Source: Neoroseomonas lacus (GTDB lineage Bacteria > Pseudomonadota > Alphaproteobacteria > Acetobacterales > Acetobacteraceae). From it: a DNA stretch of 64,000 nt. Below the pieces are notes generated by a model that saw nothing but the letters and a program-made list of their open reading frames with translations, made no database searches and was not told the origin of the DNA. Of this stretch, positions 33,971-42,466 are shown piece by piece. Made by a program: the position numbers and the translations under genes. How positions within the stretch are numbered: the stretch's first letter is position 1; each line of letters opens with the position of its first letter. The DNA is taken from positions 62,345-126,344 of the forward strand of contig NZ_BMKW01000013.1 in the NCBI RefSeq assembly GCF_014644535.1. Direction: 5' to 3'.

Positions 33971-34791
33971 TCGGCGGCGCAGACGGGCCCGGCCATGTCG
34001 CGATGCGCCGAGAGGTCATGGATCGTCGCCTCAGGCCCGCACAACGCGCAGGCCGGGTCGCGCTTCAGCCGAACGGTGCGGAAGCGCGCATCGAGCGCAT
34101 CCCACAACAGCAGCCGCCCCTTCAGCGGGTCGCCGATGCCGATGATCAGCTTCAGCACCTCGGTCGCCTGCAAGGTGCCCATCACGCCGGTGACGGCGCC
34201 GAGCACGCCGGCTTCCGAACAGCTCGGCACCAAGCCTTCGGGCGGCGGTTCGGGGTGCAGGCAGCGATGGCAGGGGCAGGTCCCGTCATGGCCGGCGAAG
34301 ACGGAAAGCTGCCCCTCGAAGCGCAGCACCGCCGCGCTGACCAGCGGCCGGCCCAGCAGGTGGCAGGCATCGCCGAGCAGGAAGCGTGTCGCGAAATTGT
34401 CGGTTCCGTCGCAGATGATGTCGTAGCGCGGGATGAGGTCCTGCGCGGCGTCGGCATCCATGCGCCGGACATGGATCTCGACGCGCGTGTCGGGGTTCAG
34501 CGCGTGCAGCGTCTCGGCCGCGCTGTCGGCCTTGTTGCGGCCGATCCGTGCGGTGGTGTGCGCCACCTGGCGCTGCAGGTTCGACAATTCCAGCCGGTCG
34601 TCATCGATCAGCCCGATGGTGCCAACCCCGGCCGCGGCCAGGTACAGCGCCAGCGGAGAGCCCAACCCGCCGGCGCCGACGATCAGCACGCGCGCCGCGC
34701 GCAGCCGCGCCTGGCCAACGGCCCCCACCTCCTGCAACAGGATATGGCGGGAATAGCGGTGCAATTCCGCTTCGGTGAAGTCGAGCTCCAT
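33967..34791 (-). CDS. moeB: ThiF/MoeB/HesA family adenylyltransferase (molybdopterin-synthase activating)
   Basis: A 274-residue E1-like enzyme. Nucleotide-binding VLIVGAGGLGSPLALYLAAAGVG near residue 35, the DDDRLELSNLQRQ segment with the catalytic Arg/Gln, DGTDNFATRF, and two CxxC zinc pairs (CPCHRC and CALC). It adenylates the C-terminal glycine of a MoaD/ThiS-type sulfur carrier in molybdopterin or thiamine synthesis. The start MELDFTEAELHRYSRHI is the family N-terminus. The role in MoCo synthesis is inferred; no mo- or thi- genes are adjacent. Confidence 0.87.
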   Translation of the reverse strand: MELDFTEAELHRYSRHILLQEVGAVGQARLRAARVLIVGAGGLGSPLALYLAAAGVGTIGLIDDDRLELSNLQRQVAHTTARIGRNKADSAAETLHALNPDTRVEIHVRRMDADAAQDLIPRYDIICDGTDNFATRFLLGDACHLLGRPLVSAAVLRFEGQLSVFAGHDGTCPCHRCLHPEPPPEGLVPSCSEAGVLGAVTGVMGTLQATEVLKLIIGIGDPLKGRLLLWDALDARFRTVRLKRDPACALCGPEATIHDLSAHRDMAGPVCAAE

Positions 34792-34870
34792 GGCCGGGAT
34801 ATGGGCGCGGCCGGCCACCCGGCGCAAGGCACCCCTTGCCGCGCACCGCCCCGTGGCGCGAAATGCACCG

Positions 34871-36136
34871 ATGAACGGGGAGGATCTGATCCGCCGGCTG
34901 GCCGTGGCGCTGGCGATCGGGCTGCTTGTGGGCGCGGAGCGCCATTGGCGCGATCGTGACGCCTCGCCGGGCCGGCGCACCGCCGGAGTGCGGACCTTCG
35001 CGTTGATCGGCCTGGCCGGGGGCGTCTTCGCCGCCTTGGCGGGATCCGGCGGGCCGCTTGGCGGCGCGCTGCTGATGGCTGCTGGCCTGCTGGCGCTGGT
35101 CGCCGTGCTGCTGCCGCTCGAACTCCGCGAGGCCGAGGCTGAGGACCGCTTCAGCGCCACCAGCCTGGTCGCCGCCATCGGCACCTATGCGCTCGGGGCG
35201 CTGGCGGTCCTGGGCCAAGGGGAAGCCGCCGGGGCGGCGGCGGTGGCGATGGTCGCGGTGCTCGCGGCACGCGAATCGCTGCATGGGCTGATGTCGCGGA
35301 TCACCTGGGCGGAGATGCGCTCCGCCATCGTGCTGCTGTCGATGACGTTGCTGGCGCTGCCGCTGGTGCCGGACGAGCCGGTGCGCTGGCTGGCCGGCGT
35401 CAATCTTCACAAGGCCTGGCTGCTGGCTATCCTGCTCGCGGGCATTTCCTTCCTCGGCTACCTGGCGGTGAAGCTCGGCGGCGAGCGGCGCGGGCTGCTG
35501 CTGGCCGGCGCGGCGGGCGGGCTGGTGACCTCCACCGCCGTGACGCTGGCCAATGCCGCCGCCTCGATGCAGGGCGGCCCGACACGGGGGTTGGCGGCCG
35601 GGGCGATGGTGGCCGGCGCGGTGTCCTGCCTGCGCACCGTGGTGCTGGCGATGCTGGTGGCACCGCAGGTCGCTCGGGTGCTGTGGCCGGCGCTGCTCGC
35701 CGCCGCGATGGCGATGGGCGCGATGGCGTTGGTGCTCTCGCTGCGCGGCACCACGGCGGATGACGCCCCGAAACCGCCGGACAATCCCTTCGAGATCGCC
35801 TCGGTGCTGCGCATGGCCGCGCTGCTGACCGCCGTCGGCGCGCTGGCGAAGCTTGGGGCGGAATGGCTGGGCGGCGCCGCGGTCATCGTCATCTCGGCGG
35901 TCACCGGGCTGACCGACGTCGATGCCATCACCCTGTCGGTGCCGCAGCTGGTGCCGGAGGTGATCACGGCGGCCCTCGCGGCGCGCGCGATCGCCGTCGC
36001 GGTGGCGAGCAACATCATCGCCAAGGCCGTCTATGCCGCGGCGTTGGGCAACCGGGCTTATGGGCGATCCTATGGGATCGGCTCGCTGATCGCGCTCAGC
36101 GCAGGGGGGGCGGTGCTGGTGTTGACAATTCGGTAG
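34871..36136 (+). CDS. MgtC/SapB N-domain + DUF4010 membrane protein
   Basis: A 421-residue membrane protein. The first 150 residues form an MgtC/SapB module (LAIGLLVGAERHWRDRD, RTAGVRTFALIGLAGG, ATSLVAAIGTYALGALA). The remainder is DUF4010, with repeated hydrophobic helices (LAILLAGISFLGYLAVKLGG, GAAVIVISAVTGLTDVDAITLS). Members are predicted transporters or channels of unknown substrate. It is divergent from moeB with 79 nt between the start codons. Confidence 0.88.
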   Translation: MNGEDLIRRLAVALAIGLLVGAERHWRDRDASPGRRTAGVRTFALIGLAGGVFAALAGSGGPLGGALLMAAGLLALVAVLLPLELREAEAEDRFSATSLVAAIGTYALGALAVLGQGEAAGAAAVAMVAVLAARESLHGLMSRITWAEMRSAIVLLSMTLLALPLVPDEPVRWLAGVNLHKAWLLAILLAGISFLGYLAVKLGGERRGLLLAGAAGGLVTSTAVTLANAAASMQGGPTRGLAAGAMVAGAVSCLRTVVLAMLVAPQVARVLWPALLAAAMAMGAMALVLSLRGTTADDAPKPPDNPFEIASVLRMAALLTAVGALAKLGAEWLGGAAVIVISAVTGLTDVDAITLSVPQLVPEVITAALAARAIAVAVASNIIAKAVYAAALGNRAYGRSYGIGSLIALSAGGAVLVLTIR

Positions 36137-36197
36137 GGGCGAGTGTCACCCCTTGAGCATCTCGGCAGGAAACTCAGTTTGAGTCGTTCGTGAAGGT

Positions 36198-36273
36198 CGA
36201 GGGGCGCCGCCCCTCGAGCACCCCGGCAGGAAACTCAGTTTCCTGCACCTTCGCTCGATTTCTGCGAAATCGA
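36198..36273. terminator. Triple hairpin array at the convergent gene ends
   Basis: Three consecutive perfect palindromes: CGAGGGGCGCCGCCCCTCG (36198-36216), GCAGGAAACTCAGTTTCCTGC (36226-36246) and TCGATTTCTGCGAAATCGA (36255-36273). They lie between the 3' ends of the MgtC-like gene and the D-threonine-aldolase-like gene, where a bidirectional terminator would be expected, but there is no T run. The first hairpin matches the first hairpin of the composite elements. Confidence 0.5.
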
Positions 36274-36306
36274 CGGGAGGGCAGGCACGCTGACCGGCGC
36301 CAAGCC

Positions 36307-37413
36307 TCACCAGCCGTTGACGCGTTCCCAGGTGGCGATCACCTCACGCCCGCCATTGACGACATAATACCGGTCATGCGCCGCGACAGTCAGGCAGGTG
36401 TGGTTGGGCGCGATGCGCAGCAGGGCGCCGATCGGCAGTGACTCGAAAGGCAGGGGACCGCTGCCAATCACTTCGCCATGTTCCTGATGGACGCGGGCAA
36501 CGATGGCCTCGCCGAAGCTCGGCTTGCCATCGGCATCGAGCATCAGCCCAAAGCCGTAATCCTTCGGCGCCTTCTCGGTGGAGCGGTCCTTCGACAAGGC
36601 GATCGCCCCGGCATCGACCAGTACCGCATTGCGGTCCGGCTTGCGGCCCGTGACGGCGGTCAGCACGGTGACGGCGATATCGCCCATGCCATGGGTGCCG
36701 ATCTGCGCCTGGAACAGGTCGCCGAACATGTAGACGCCGGCACGGATGTCGGTGATGCCCGACATGTCGCGGCCATACAGCGCCGTCGGCGAGGAACCGA
36801 GCGAGACGACCTCGACCGTCGCCCCCATCGCGCGCAGGCGTTCGGCAGCGAGGACGGCGCCGCGATGCTCGGCCTCCGCCACCGCGGCGACACCCTCGAG
36901 CGTGCGCTCGGCATAGGAGTGGCCGGCATGGGTCATCACCCCGGCGCAGCGCGCGCCGAGCCGGCCGCCGATCTCGGTCAGCAGGTTGGAACCGGGCGAG
37001 ACGCCACCACGGCCCTCGCCGCAATCTACCTCGACCAGGGCACGCAGCGGGCCGGGATGGGCGGCGATGGCGGCGGCGACGTCGATGTCGTCGGTGATCA
37101 CCTTCACATCGGCGCCCTGCGCGTTCAACGCCGCGATGGCGTCGAGCTTCGCCGGCGTGACGCCGACGGCGTAGATCTGGTCGTGGAAGCCGCCGCCAGC
37201 GAAATACCGCGCCTCGGCGACCGTGCTGACGGTGATCGGGCCCTTGCCGGGGGCGGCCAGGTCAGCGACCGGGATAGACTTCGCCGTCTTCATGTGTGGG
37301 CGCAACCGCAGCCCCGGGTGGCGGTCCACCGCCGCCTGCATGCGGGCGAGATTGGCCTTGAGGATGCCAAGGTCGAGCACCAGGCAGGGGGTGGGCAGGT
37401 CATCGAGAGTCAT
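36307..37413 (-). CDS. D-threonine aldolase / D-serine dehydratase-like PLP enzyme
   Basis: A 368-residue alanine-racemase-fold enzyme of the DSD1/DTA type. PLP lysine in RPHMKTAKS (Lys42); the C-terminal metal site is PNHTCLTV (His and Cys ligands). Family segments DLPTPCLVLD at the start and VSLGSSPTALY are conserved. Members cleave D-threonine to glycine and acetaldehyde or dehydrate D-serine. Specificity cannot be told. The hypothetical secreted gene lies just upstream. Confidence 0.86.
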   Translation of the reverse strand: MTLDDLPTPCLVLDLGILKANLARMQAAVDRHPGLRLRPHMKTAKSIPVADLAAPGKGPITVSTVAEARYFAGGGFHDQIYAVGVTPAKLDAIAALNAQGADVKVITDDIDVAAAIAAHPGPLRALVEVDCGEGRGGVSPGSNLLTEIGGRLGARCAGVMTHAGHSYAERTLEGVAAVAEAEHRGAVLAAERLRAMGATVEVVSLGSSPTALYGRDMSGITDIRAGVYMFGDLFQAQIGTHGMGDIAVTVLTAVTGRKPDRNAVLVDAGAIALSKDRSTEKAPKDYGFGLMLDADGKPSFGEAIVARVHQEHGEVIGSGPLPFESLPIGALLRIAPNHTCLTVAAHDRYYVVNGGREVIATWERVNGW

Positions 37414-37426
37414 GATGCGATTCCGG

Positions 37427-37876
37427 TTACCAGCGCGAGGCGATCGAGAGTTCCACCATGGATTCCGGCACCTCGCCGCCGCCATCGGCAACGCGCAGCC
37501 CGACGATGGCATATTGGGTCTGCCAACGGGCCTGGCTGCCGCCGCCGCCCGGATTGACGCCGAGGAAGCTGCCCTCCGTCAGGCAGGCACCGACCTCGCG
37601 CTGCAGGCGCGTGAAGTGCTGCTGCGCTTCGGCGGAGGGGCCATTGTGGCGGTACATTACGGCGTAATAGACGCCATGCGGTCCGCTCGAGGTTTCCTCG
37701 ACGCCGCGCCTTTCACTGATGGAACCAGGGATGTTGCGCCCGGTGGTCGGCAGCCAGTCGAAACGGCTCTGCGCCGCGTTGACGAGGCCTTGCAGCCCCT
37801 CGCAGAAGGCGCGGTCGGCCTGCGCTTCGAAGGGTAGGCTGGCAAGCAGCGTCAGGACGAACAGGTGGCGGCGCAC
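37427..37876 (-). CDS. Hypothetical secreted protein
   Basis: About 149 residues from a GTG start with GGGAG about 8 nt upstream. A signal peptide (RRHLFVLTLLASLPFEAQA) is followed by a domain with two cysteines (AFCEGLQ, VGACLTEG), HNGPSAEAQQHF and a C-terminal AIVGLRVAD segment. It is 13 nt upstream of the D-threonine-aldolase-like gene on the same strand. No family is recognised. Confidence 0.7.
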   Translation of the reverse strand: MRRHLFVLTLLASLPFEAQADRAFCEGLQGLVNAAQSRFDWLPTTGRNIPGSISERRGVEETSSGPHGVYYAVMYRHNGPSAEAQQHFTRLQREVGACLTEGSFLGVNPGGGGSQARWQTQYAIVGLRVADGGGEVPESMVELSIASRW

Positions 37877-38005
37877 GGGGCGTCTCCCGGGACAGGGGTG
37901 GGTGGCGGGCAGGCTCGCGCGACGGCGACGCGCCGCGCAAGGCCCGCTTGGAACTGTTTGCGTTCGACTGCGCTTACGCAAACCGCTCCAAGTCTTTTCT
38001 TGTTC

Positions 38006-38053
38006 GAGCATCTTCACGCGCCCGGCTGATTCCAGCCAGGCGCGATCTGCTCT
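38006..38053. repeat. Hairpin repeat, second family, copy 2
   Basis: Flank GAGCATCTTCA, stem arms CGCGCCCGGCT and AGCCAGGCGCG around loop GATTCC, flank ATCTGCTCT. The flanks and loop match the copy at 17824-17870 while the stem sequence is different. The final bases overlap the stop codon of the M81 peptidase gene. Confidence 0.75.
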
Positions 38054-39557
38054 AAGGCCAGCGCGCCTCGGCGTCGATGGGCAGCACCGGGCGCGGCAAG
38101 TGCTTCCAGTCGAAGCGCGACAGGATGGGGGAGGTCAGGCCGGGGCAATCGACCTCGACGATCTGGTCATGGCCGAAGAATTCGTCGAAGCCGCCGCGGA
38201 AATGGCCGCGCGACTTCACCACAACGGCCCGCGCCGCGCCGATGTCGAGGCCGAGATGTTCGAAGAACACCGGGTCGGCGCATTGCGCGCGGCCCTCGGC
38301 CACCACCACCGACAGCCCGCCGATCTGCAGGCAGGCCATGCGGCCGAGCGTCATCGCCGTGCCGGCATAGATGCCGCGCCGGCCGGTGACCTTGCCGTCC
38401 GAGACGGCGCGCACCACCGCTTCGGCTTCGAAGCGTTTGCTGAAGGGGTCGTCGGGCGCCATGTCGGTATTGAAGCGGGCGGTGAAGCGGGCGCCGACGC
38501 CGAGGCCATGGGCTTCAACGGCGAGCGGCGCGTCGAGCAGCATGCCGATCAGCGCGCCCTGCACATCCGCCTTATGGAAGGCCTCGAGAATCCAGGTGGT
38601 GTTGCCGCGACCGCCGCCGCCGGGGTTGTCGGCGACATCGGCGAAGGCGAGCGGAATCGGGCTTTCCTTGGCGCGGCGCACCGCCTCGTCAAGTGGCGTC
38701 AGATGCGCGACGAAGCGCGCGCGGCGGTCCCAGGCGGCGTGGGCCAGCGTATCGGCCAGCGCCTCGGCGGCAGCGGCATCGGTCGCGGTGACGATCACCG
38801 CCATGCCGTTGAATGGCGTGTCGCCATAGGCGAAACCGCCCATCACCGAGACGTTGGCGATGCGCGGATCCTTCGCCGCCAGTTCCTGGCCGAGGTTGAT
38901 CACCTCCGCGTAAGGCCCCTGCGCCGTCAGCATCGAGACGGTGGGCGCGACGATCGGCAGGCGGCGGAAGGCGCGGACGAAATGTTCGCCGGCCAACAGG
39001 CGGCGTAGCAGCTGGGCGCTCTCCGCGCCGCATTCGCGCATGTCCATATGCGGGTTGGTGCGGTAGCCGACGAAGGCATCCGTGCTCGCCACCATGCGGT
39101 CCGAGACATTGGCGTGCAAGTCGTAGGAACAGACCAGCGGGATGTCGCCGAGGATCTCGCGGATCAGCGCCTGCAGCGTGCCTTCGGGGTCGAGGTCGTC
39201 GGTCGTCAATCCCGCACCGTGCAACACGCAATAGACGCCATCGACCTTGCCCTTCGCGGCCTCCAGGCCACGGCGCCAGACCGCCATCATCTCGGCGAAG
39301 AAGGGCGCTTCGACCGGTCCGTTCGGCTCGGCCATGGCGAGCAGGATCGGCACGGGATGCCACGGGCCGGCGGCGTCCATGTCAGCGACGAAGCCTGGCA
39401 TTTCCGCCAGCGCGCGCGGGGCGGGGCTACGGGCGTCGGTGACGACCTCATCGCCCAGCAGGTAGCAGCGGCCGGTGAATTCGGCGCGTCCGGCGGGTGG
39501 GGCGAAGCGGTTGCATTCGATGGAGAAGCCCAGCAGGGCGATGCGCGGCGTGGTCAT
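38052..39557 (-). CDS. M81 family metallopeptidase (MlrC-like)
   Basis: A 501-residue protein with the M81/MlrC pattern: start RIALLGFSIECNRFAP, VDGVYCVLHGAGLTTDD, SYDLHANVSDRM (metal-binding His/Asn), GYRTNPHMDMRECG, and a C-terminal DNPGGGGRGNTTWILEAF region. MlrC from microcystin degraders opens linearised peptides, but most members act on unknown peptides or amino-acid derivatives. The start is preceded by a family-conserved N-terminus, so the ATG at 39557 is well supported. Confidence 0.9.
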   Translation of the reverse strand: MTTPRIALLGFSIECNRFAPPAGRAEFTGRCYLLGDEVVTDARSPAPRALAEMPGFVADMDAAGPWHPVPILLAMAEPNGPVEAPFFAEMMAVWRRGLEAAKGKVDGVYCVLHGAGLTTDDLDPEGTLQALIREILGDIPLVCSYDLHANVSDRMVASTDAFVGYRTNPHMDMRECGAESAQLLRRLLAGEHFVRAFRRLPIVAPTVSMLTAQGPYAEVINLGQELAAKDPRIANVSVMGGFAYGDTPFNGMAVIVTATDAAAAEALADTLAHAAWDRRARFVAHLTPLDEAVRRAKESPIPLAFADVADNPGGGGRGNTTWILEAFHKADVQGALIGMLLDAPLAVEAHGLGVGARFTARFNTDMAPDDPFSKRFEAEAVVRAVSDGKVTGRRGIYAGTAMTLGRMACLQIGGLSVVVAEGRAQCADPVFFEHLGLDIGAARAVVVKSRGHFRGGFDEFFGHDQIVEVDCPGLTSPILSRFDWKHLPRPVLPIDAEARWP

Positions 39558-39584
39558 GGCGCGATCATAGCCACGATGGCCCGG

Positions 39585-40076
39585 TCAGGGCGACCCCGCG
39601 CCCGTCGCGGCTTCGGCGTGCAGCCAGGCCATGCGGTCGAGGAACCACAACTTCGCCAGCATGGCGACGACGATGCCCATGACGGTCGGCCAGATCGACA
39701 GCAGGGTGACGCCAAGGATGGCGAGCAGGACGCCGGCCCCGGCGATGGCCGACAGGATGTTCGGCAGCAGGCGATGATGCGAAGGCACGGGCCTGGTGTC
39801 GCGGGCGAGCCAGAGGCGTTCCCCCAGCACGCCGCGCGTCATCCAGGCATCCTGCCGCGCCGGCGGTGGGAACAGGCGCGGATTGAACCAGATCCAGGCC
39901 AGGGCGGCGGCGAGGGCAAGCAGCCACCAGCCGCCGATCCAGACACGGCTCCACCCCGCCAGGGCAAGCAGCGGCAGCGCCGTCAACCGTGTCCAGCCGG
40001 ACCAGGGATTTGCATGGCGCGCCCAAGTGGCGTCATCCATGCGGAAGGCTGCGGCGATGCGGCGTTCGAGCGTCAC
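39585..40076 (-). CDS. DUF6653-like small membrane protein
   Basis: A 163-residue protein with a soluble start containing WARHANPWSGWTRLTALPLL, three to four hydrophobic helices (SRVWIGGWWLLALAAALAWI, ILSAIAGAGVLLAILGVTLL, and the following segment) and NPRLFPPPARQDAWMTRGVLGE in between. The conserved NPWSGWTR fits uncharacterised DUF6653 proteins. It begins 4 nt after the stop of the PLP enzyme gene and is likely co-transcribed with it. Function unknown. Confidence 0.68.
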   Translation of the reverse strand: MTLERRIAAAFRMDDATWARHANPWSGWTRLTALPLLALAGWSRVWIGGWWLLALAAALAWIWFNPRLFPPPARQDAWMTRGVLGERLWLARDTRPVPSHHRLLPNILSAIAGAGVLLAILGVTLLSIWPTVMGIVVAMLAKLWFLDRMAWLHAEAATGAGSP

Positions 40077-40080
40077 GCCA

Positions 40081-41205
40081 TCAGATCGTGACGCCGAGCA
40101 GTTCCGCGATGCGCGGTGTGGATTTCAACCCGGTGCCGGTCAGCACCACCACTGTCGTCTCATCGGCGCGGATGGTCCCGGCCACCAACAGCCGCGCGAA
40201 GGCGGCCGCCGCCTGGGCGCAGGTCGGTTCGACATAGATGCCGGTGCGGGCCAGTTCGAGCGTCGAGGCGGCGATTTCCTCCTCGGACAGCATCACCACG
40301 CCGCCGCCGCATTCGGTCAGCACCTGGCTGATCTCGGCGGTACGCAACGGTTGGGCGATGGCGGTGCCCTCGGCGATGGTGGGCTGGGCGGGGACCGGCG
40401 GCTCGCCCAGGAAGGCGCGGGCGATTGGCGCGCAATTCGCCGGCTGGGCGGCGAAGATGCGCGGCAAGCGAGTGATCTCCCCGGCGCGGAGCAATTCCGC
40501 GAAGCCGATGCCGCAACCGAGCACGTTCGAGCCCGCACCACAGGGCACGATGACGTTGTCCGGGGCGACGAAGCCGAGGTCTTCCCACAGTTCATAGGCC
40601 AGCGTCTTCGTGCCCTGCAGGAAGAAGGGATGCCAGTTGTGGCTGGCGTAGAAAATGCGCGCCGATTCGGCGAGCGCCGCATCCGCGCAATCCTGCCGGC
40701 TGCCAGGGATGAGCTGGATCGTCGCGCCCGAGGCGCGCGACTGCACGGTCTTGGCCGGGGAGGTGCTAGCGGGGACGAAGATGGTGGCGTTCATCCCGCC
40801 CGCGGCGGCATAGGCGGAGACCGCCGCGCCGCCATTGCCCGAGGAATCCTCCAGCACATCCGTGACACCCTGCGCGCGCAGCAGCGAGAGCATCACCGAG
40901 GCGCCACGGTCCTTGAACGAGCCTGTCGGCATGAACCATTCGCATTTCAGCAGCACCGAGGCGCCGCCGATCACGCGCGGCACCAGCGGCGTGCAGCCCT
41001 CCCCCATGCTGATCGGGTCGTCGGGGATGAAGGGCAGAGTGGCGGCGTAACGCCACAGCGAGCGTTCCTCCGGCACGATGGCGGCGCGGGTGATGCCGGG
41101 CAGCGGCGTCAGCAGCAGCGGGGCCTGGTCATCCCCGCACCAGCGCGGCGTGTCGAGCGGATAGGTGCGCCCCGTGCGGGGGTCGAGATAAGCGATGTCG
41201 GTCAT
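40081..41205 (-). CDS. Threonine-synthase-like fold-type II PLP enzyme
   Basis: A 374-residue enzyme of the tryptophan synthase-beta family. PLP lysine in PTGSFKDRGA (Lys98), SSGNGGAAVSAYAAAGG (substrate-binding Asn/Ser loop), and VPCGAGSNVLGCGIGF (phosphate-binding glycine loop). It has an N-terminal zinc-ribbon-like start lacking the second Cys pair. It could be a threonine synthase, cysteate synthase or another beta-replacing enzyme. Substrate open. Confidence 0.85.
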   Translation of the reverse strand: MTDIAYLDPRTGRTYPLDTPRWCGDDQAPLLLTPLPGITRAAIVPEERSLWRYAATLPFIPDDPISMGEGCTPLVPRVIGGASVLLKCEWFMPTGSFKDRGASVMLSLLRAQGVTDVLEDSSGNGGAAVSAYAAAGGMNATIFVPASTSPAKTVQSRASGATIQLIPGSRQDCADAALAESARIFYASHNWHPFFLQGTKTLAYELWEDLGFVAPDNVIVPCGAGSNVLGCGIGFAELLRAGEITRLPRIFAAQPANCAPIARAFLGEPPVPAQPTIAEGTAIAQPLRTAEISQVLTECGGGVVMLSEEEIAASTLELARTGIYVEPTCAQAAAAFARLLVAGTIRADETTVVVLTGTGLKSTPRIAELLGVTI

Positions 41206-41258
41206 GATGGGCGGAGCCTCGCTTGCCCGCGCGCCGACGGCAAGGGATGCTGCGCGGC

Positions 41259-42359
41259 ATGAACGCAGATGCCGATGCCGTCCTTCGTCTCGCCGCCGAT
41301 CTGGTGGCGATCGACAGCCGTTCCTCCGTCTCCAACCTGCCGGTGGCCGAGCGCATCGCCGCCGAGCTGACCGGGTTCGACGTCGTCCCGGTGGACTATG
41401 CCGACGCCAATGGCGTGGCCAAGCGCGTGCTGATCGCCCATCGCGGGCCGAAGGCCGGCTATGCCTTGTCCGGCCATATGGACACGGTGCCGGAGACGAG
41501 TTGGACCAACCCGCCCTGGACGCCGCGGGTGGTCGATGGCGTGCTGCACGGGTTGGGGTCGGTGGACATGAAGGGGCCGGTTGCCGCCTGCATCATTGCC
41601 GCCCGCGGCATGCCGGCGGATGTGCCGGTCACGCTGCTGCTGACCACCGATGAGGAGACCAGCAAGCAGGGGGCGCGCGCGATTGCCGCGTCTGATTTTG
41701 CGCGCTCGCTGGGGCTGAAGGGTATCGTGGTGGCGGAACCGACCAACCTCAAGCCGGTGCGCGGCCACCGCAGCCATATCGAATACACCGCCGTCGCGAC
41801 CGGGGTGCAGGCGCATTCCTCGACCGGGCAGGGCGTGAATGCGAATTGGGCGCTGATCCCGTTCCTCGCCGAGATGAAGACGGTGTTCGAGCGGCTGCGG
41901 CACGACGCGGCCTTCCACGACGCGGCCTATGACCCGCCGTTTTCCGACTTCAACCTGGTGCTCGACAATCACGGCACGGCGGTGAATGTCACGGTCGCCA
42001 AGGCCACCGTGCGCATCAAATTCCGCCGCAGTCGCCGGATCGATTATTCGGGCATCGAGGCTGCGGTGAAGGACGCCGCCGCGCGCGCCGGCGTGACGCT
42101 GAGCGAAAAGCGCGAGGGCACGCCGCCCGAACTGCCGGCGGACCATCCGCTGATCGCCCTCGGTGTTTCGGTGACGGGCGAAGCGGCGCGCACGGCGCCC
42201 TATGGCACCGATGCCAGCGAATTGCAGGAACTCGCGCCGTGCATCGTGCTCGGCCCGGGCAGCATCGGCACGGCACATACGCCGCATGAATGCGTTGCGG
42301 TAGCGGACCTCGTCGCCGCGGTGCCGCTGTTCCGCAGGATGCTTTCAGCTGGCGCCTGA
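41259..42359 (+). CDS. M20 family metallopeptidase (ArgE/DapE-like)
   Basis: A 366-residue zinc hydrolase. First metal His in SGHMDTVPE, second ligand in GLGSVDMKG, catalytic Glu-Glu in TDEETSKQGARA, and the last His in GTAHTPHE; a lid domain sits at residues 170-290. Members deacylate acetylornithine, succinyl-diaminopimelate or other N-acyl amino acids. The start at 41259 is chosen because AAGGGA lies 10 nt upstream; 41247 and 41223 are in-frame alternatives. Confidence 0.85.
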   Translation: MNADADAVLRLAADLVAIDSRSSVSNLPVAERIAAELTGFDVVPVDYADANGVAKRVLIAHRGPKAGYALSGHMDTVPETSWTNPPWTPRVVDGVLHGLGSVDMKGPVAACIIAARGMPADVPVTLLLTTDEETSKQGARAIAASDFARSLGLKGIVVAEPTNLKPVRGHRSHIEYTAVATGVQAHSSTGQGVNANWALIPFLAEMKTVFERLRHDAAFHDAAYDPPFSDFNLVLDNHGTAVNVTVAKATVRIKFRRSRRIDYSGIEAAVKDAAARAGVTLSEKREGTPPELPADHPLIALGVSVTGEAARTAPYGTDASELQELAPCIVLGPGSIGTAHTPHECVAVADLVAAVPLFRRMLSAGA

Positions 42360-42466
42360 CCCGCGCGATTGACCTTCCGCAAGGCCCGCACGGGGCGGAT
42401 GCGCCAGTGTGCCGATCGCATGATGGCGCAGCCGACGCGCGGCGCCGCAACGGGAGGAAGGACTGA

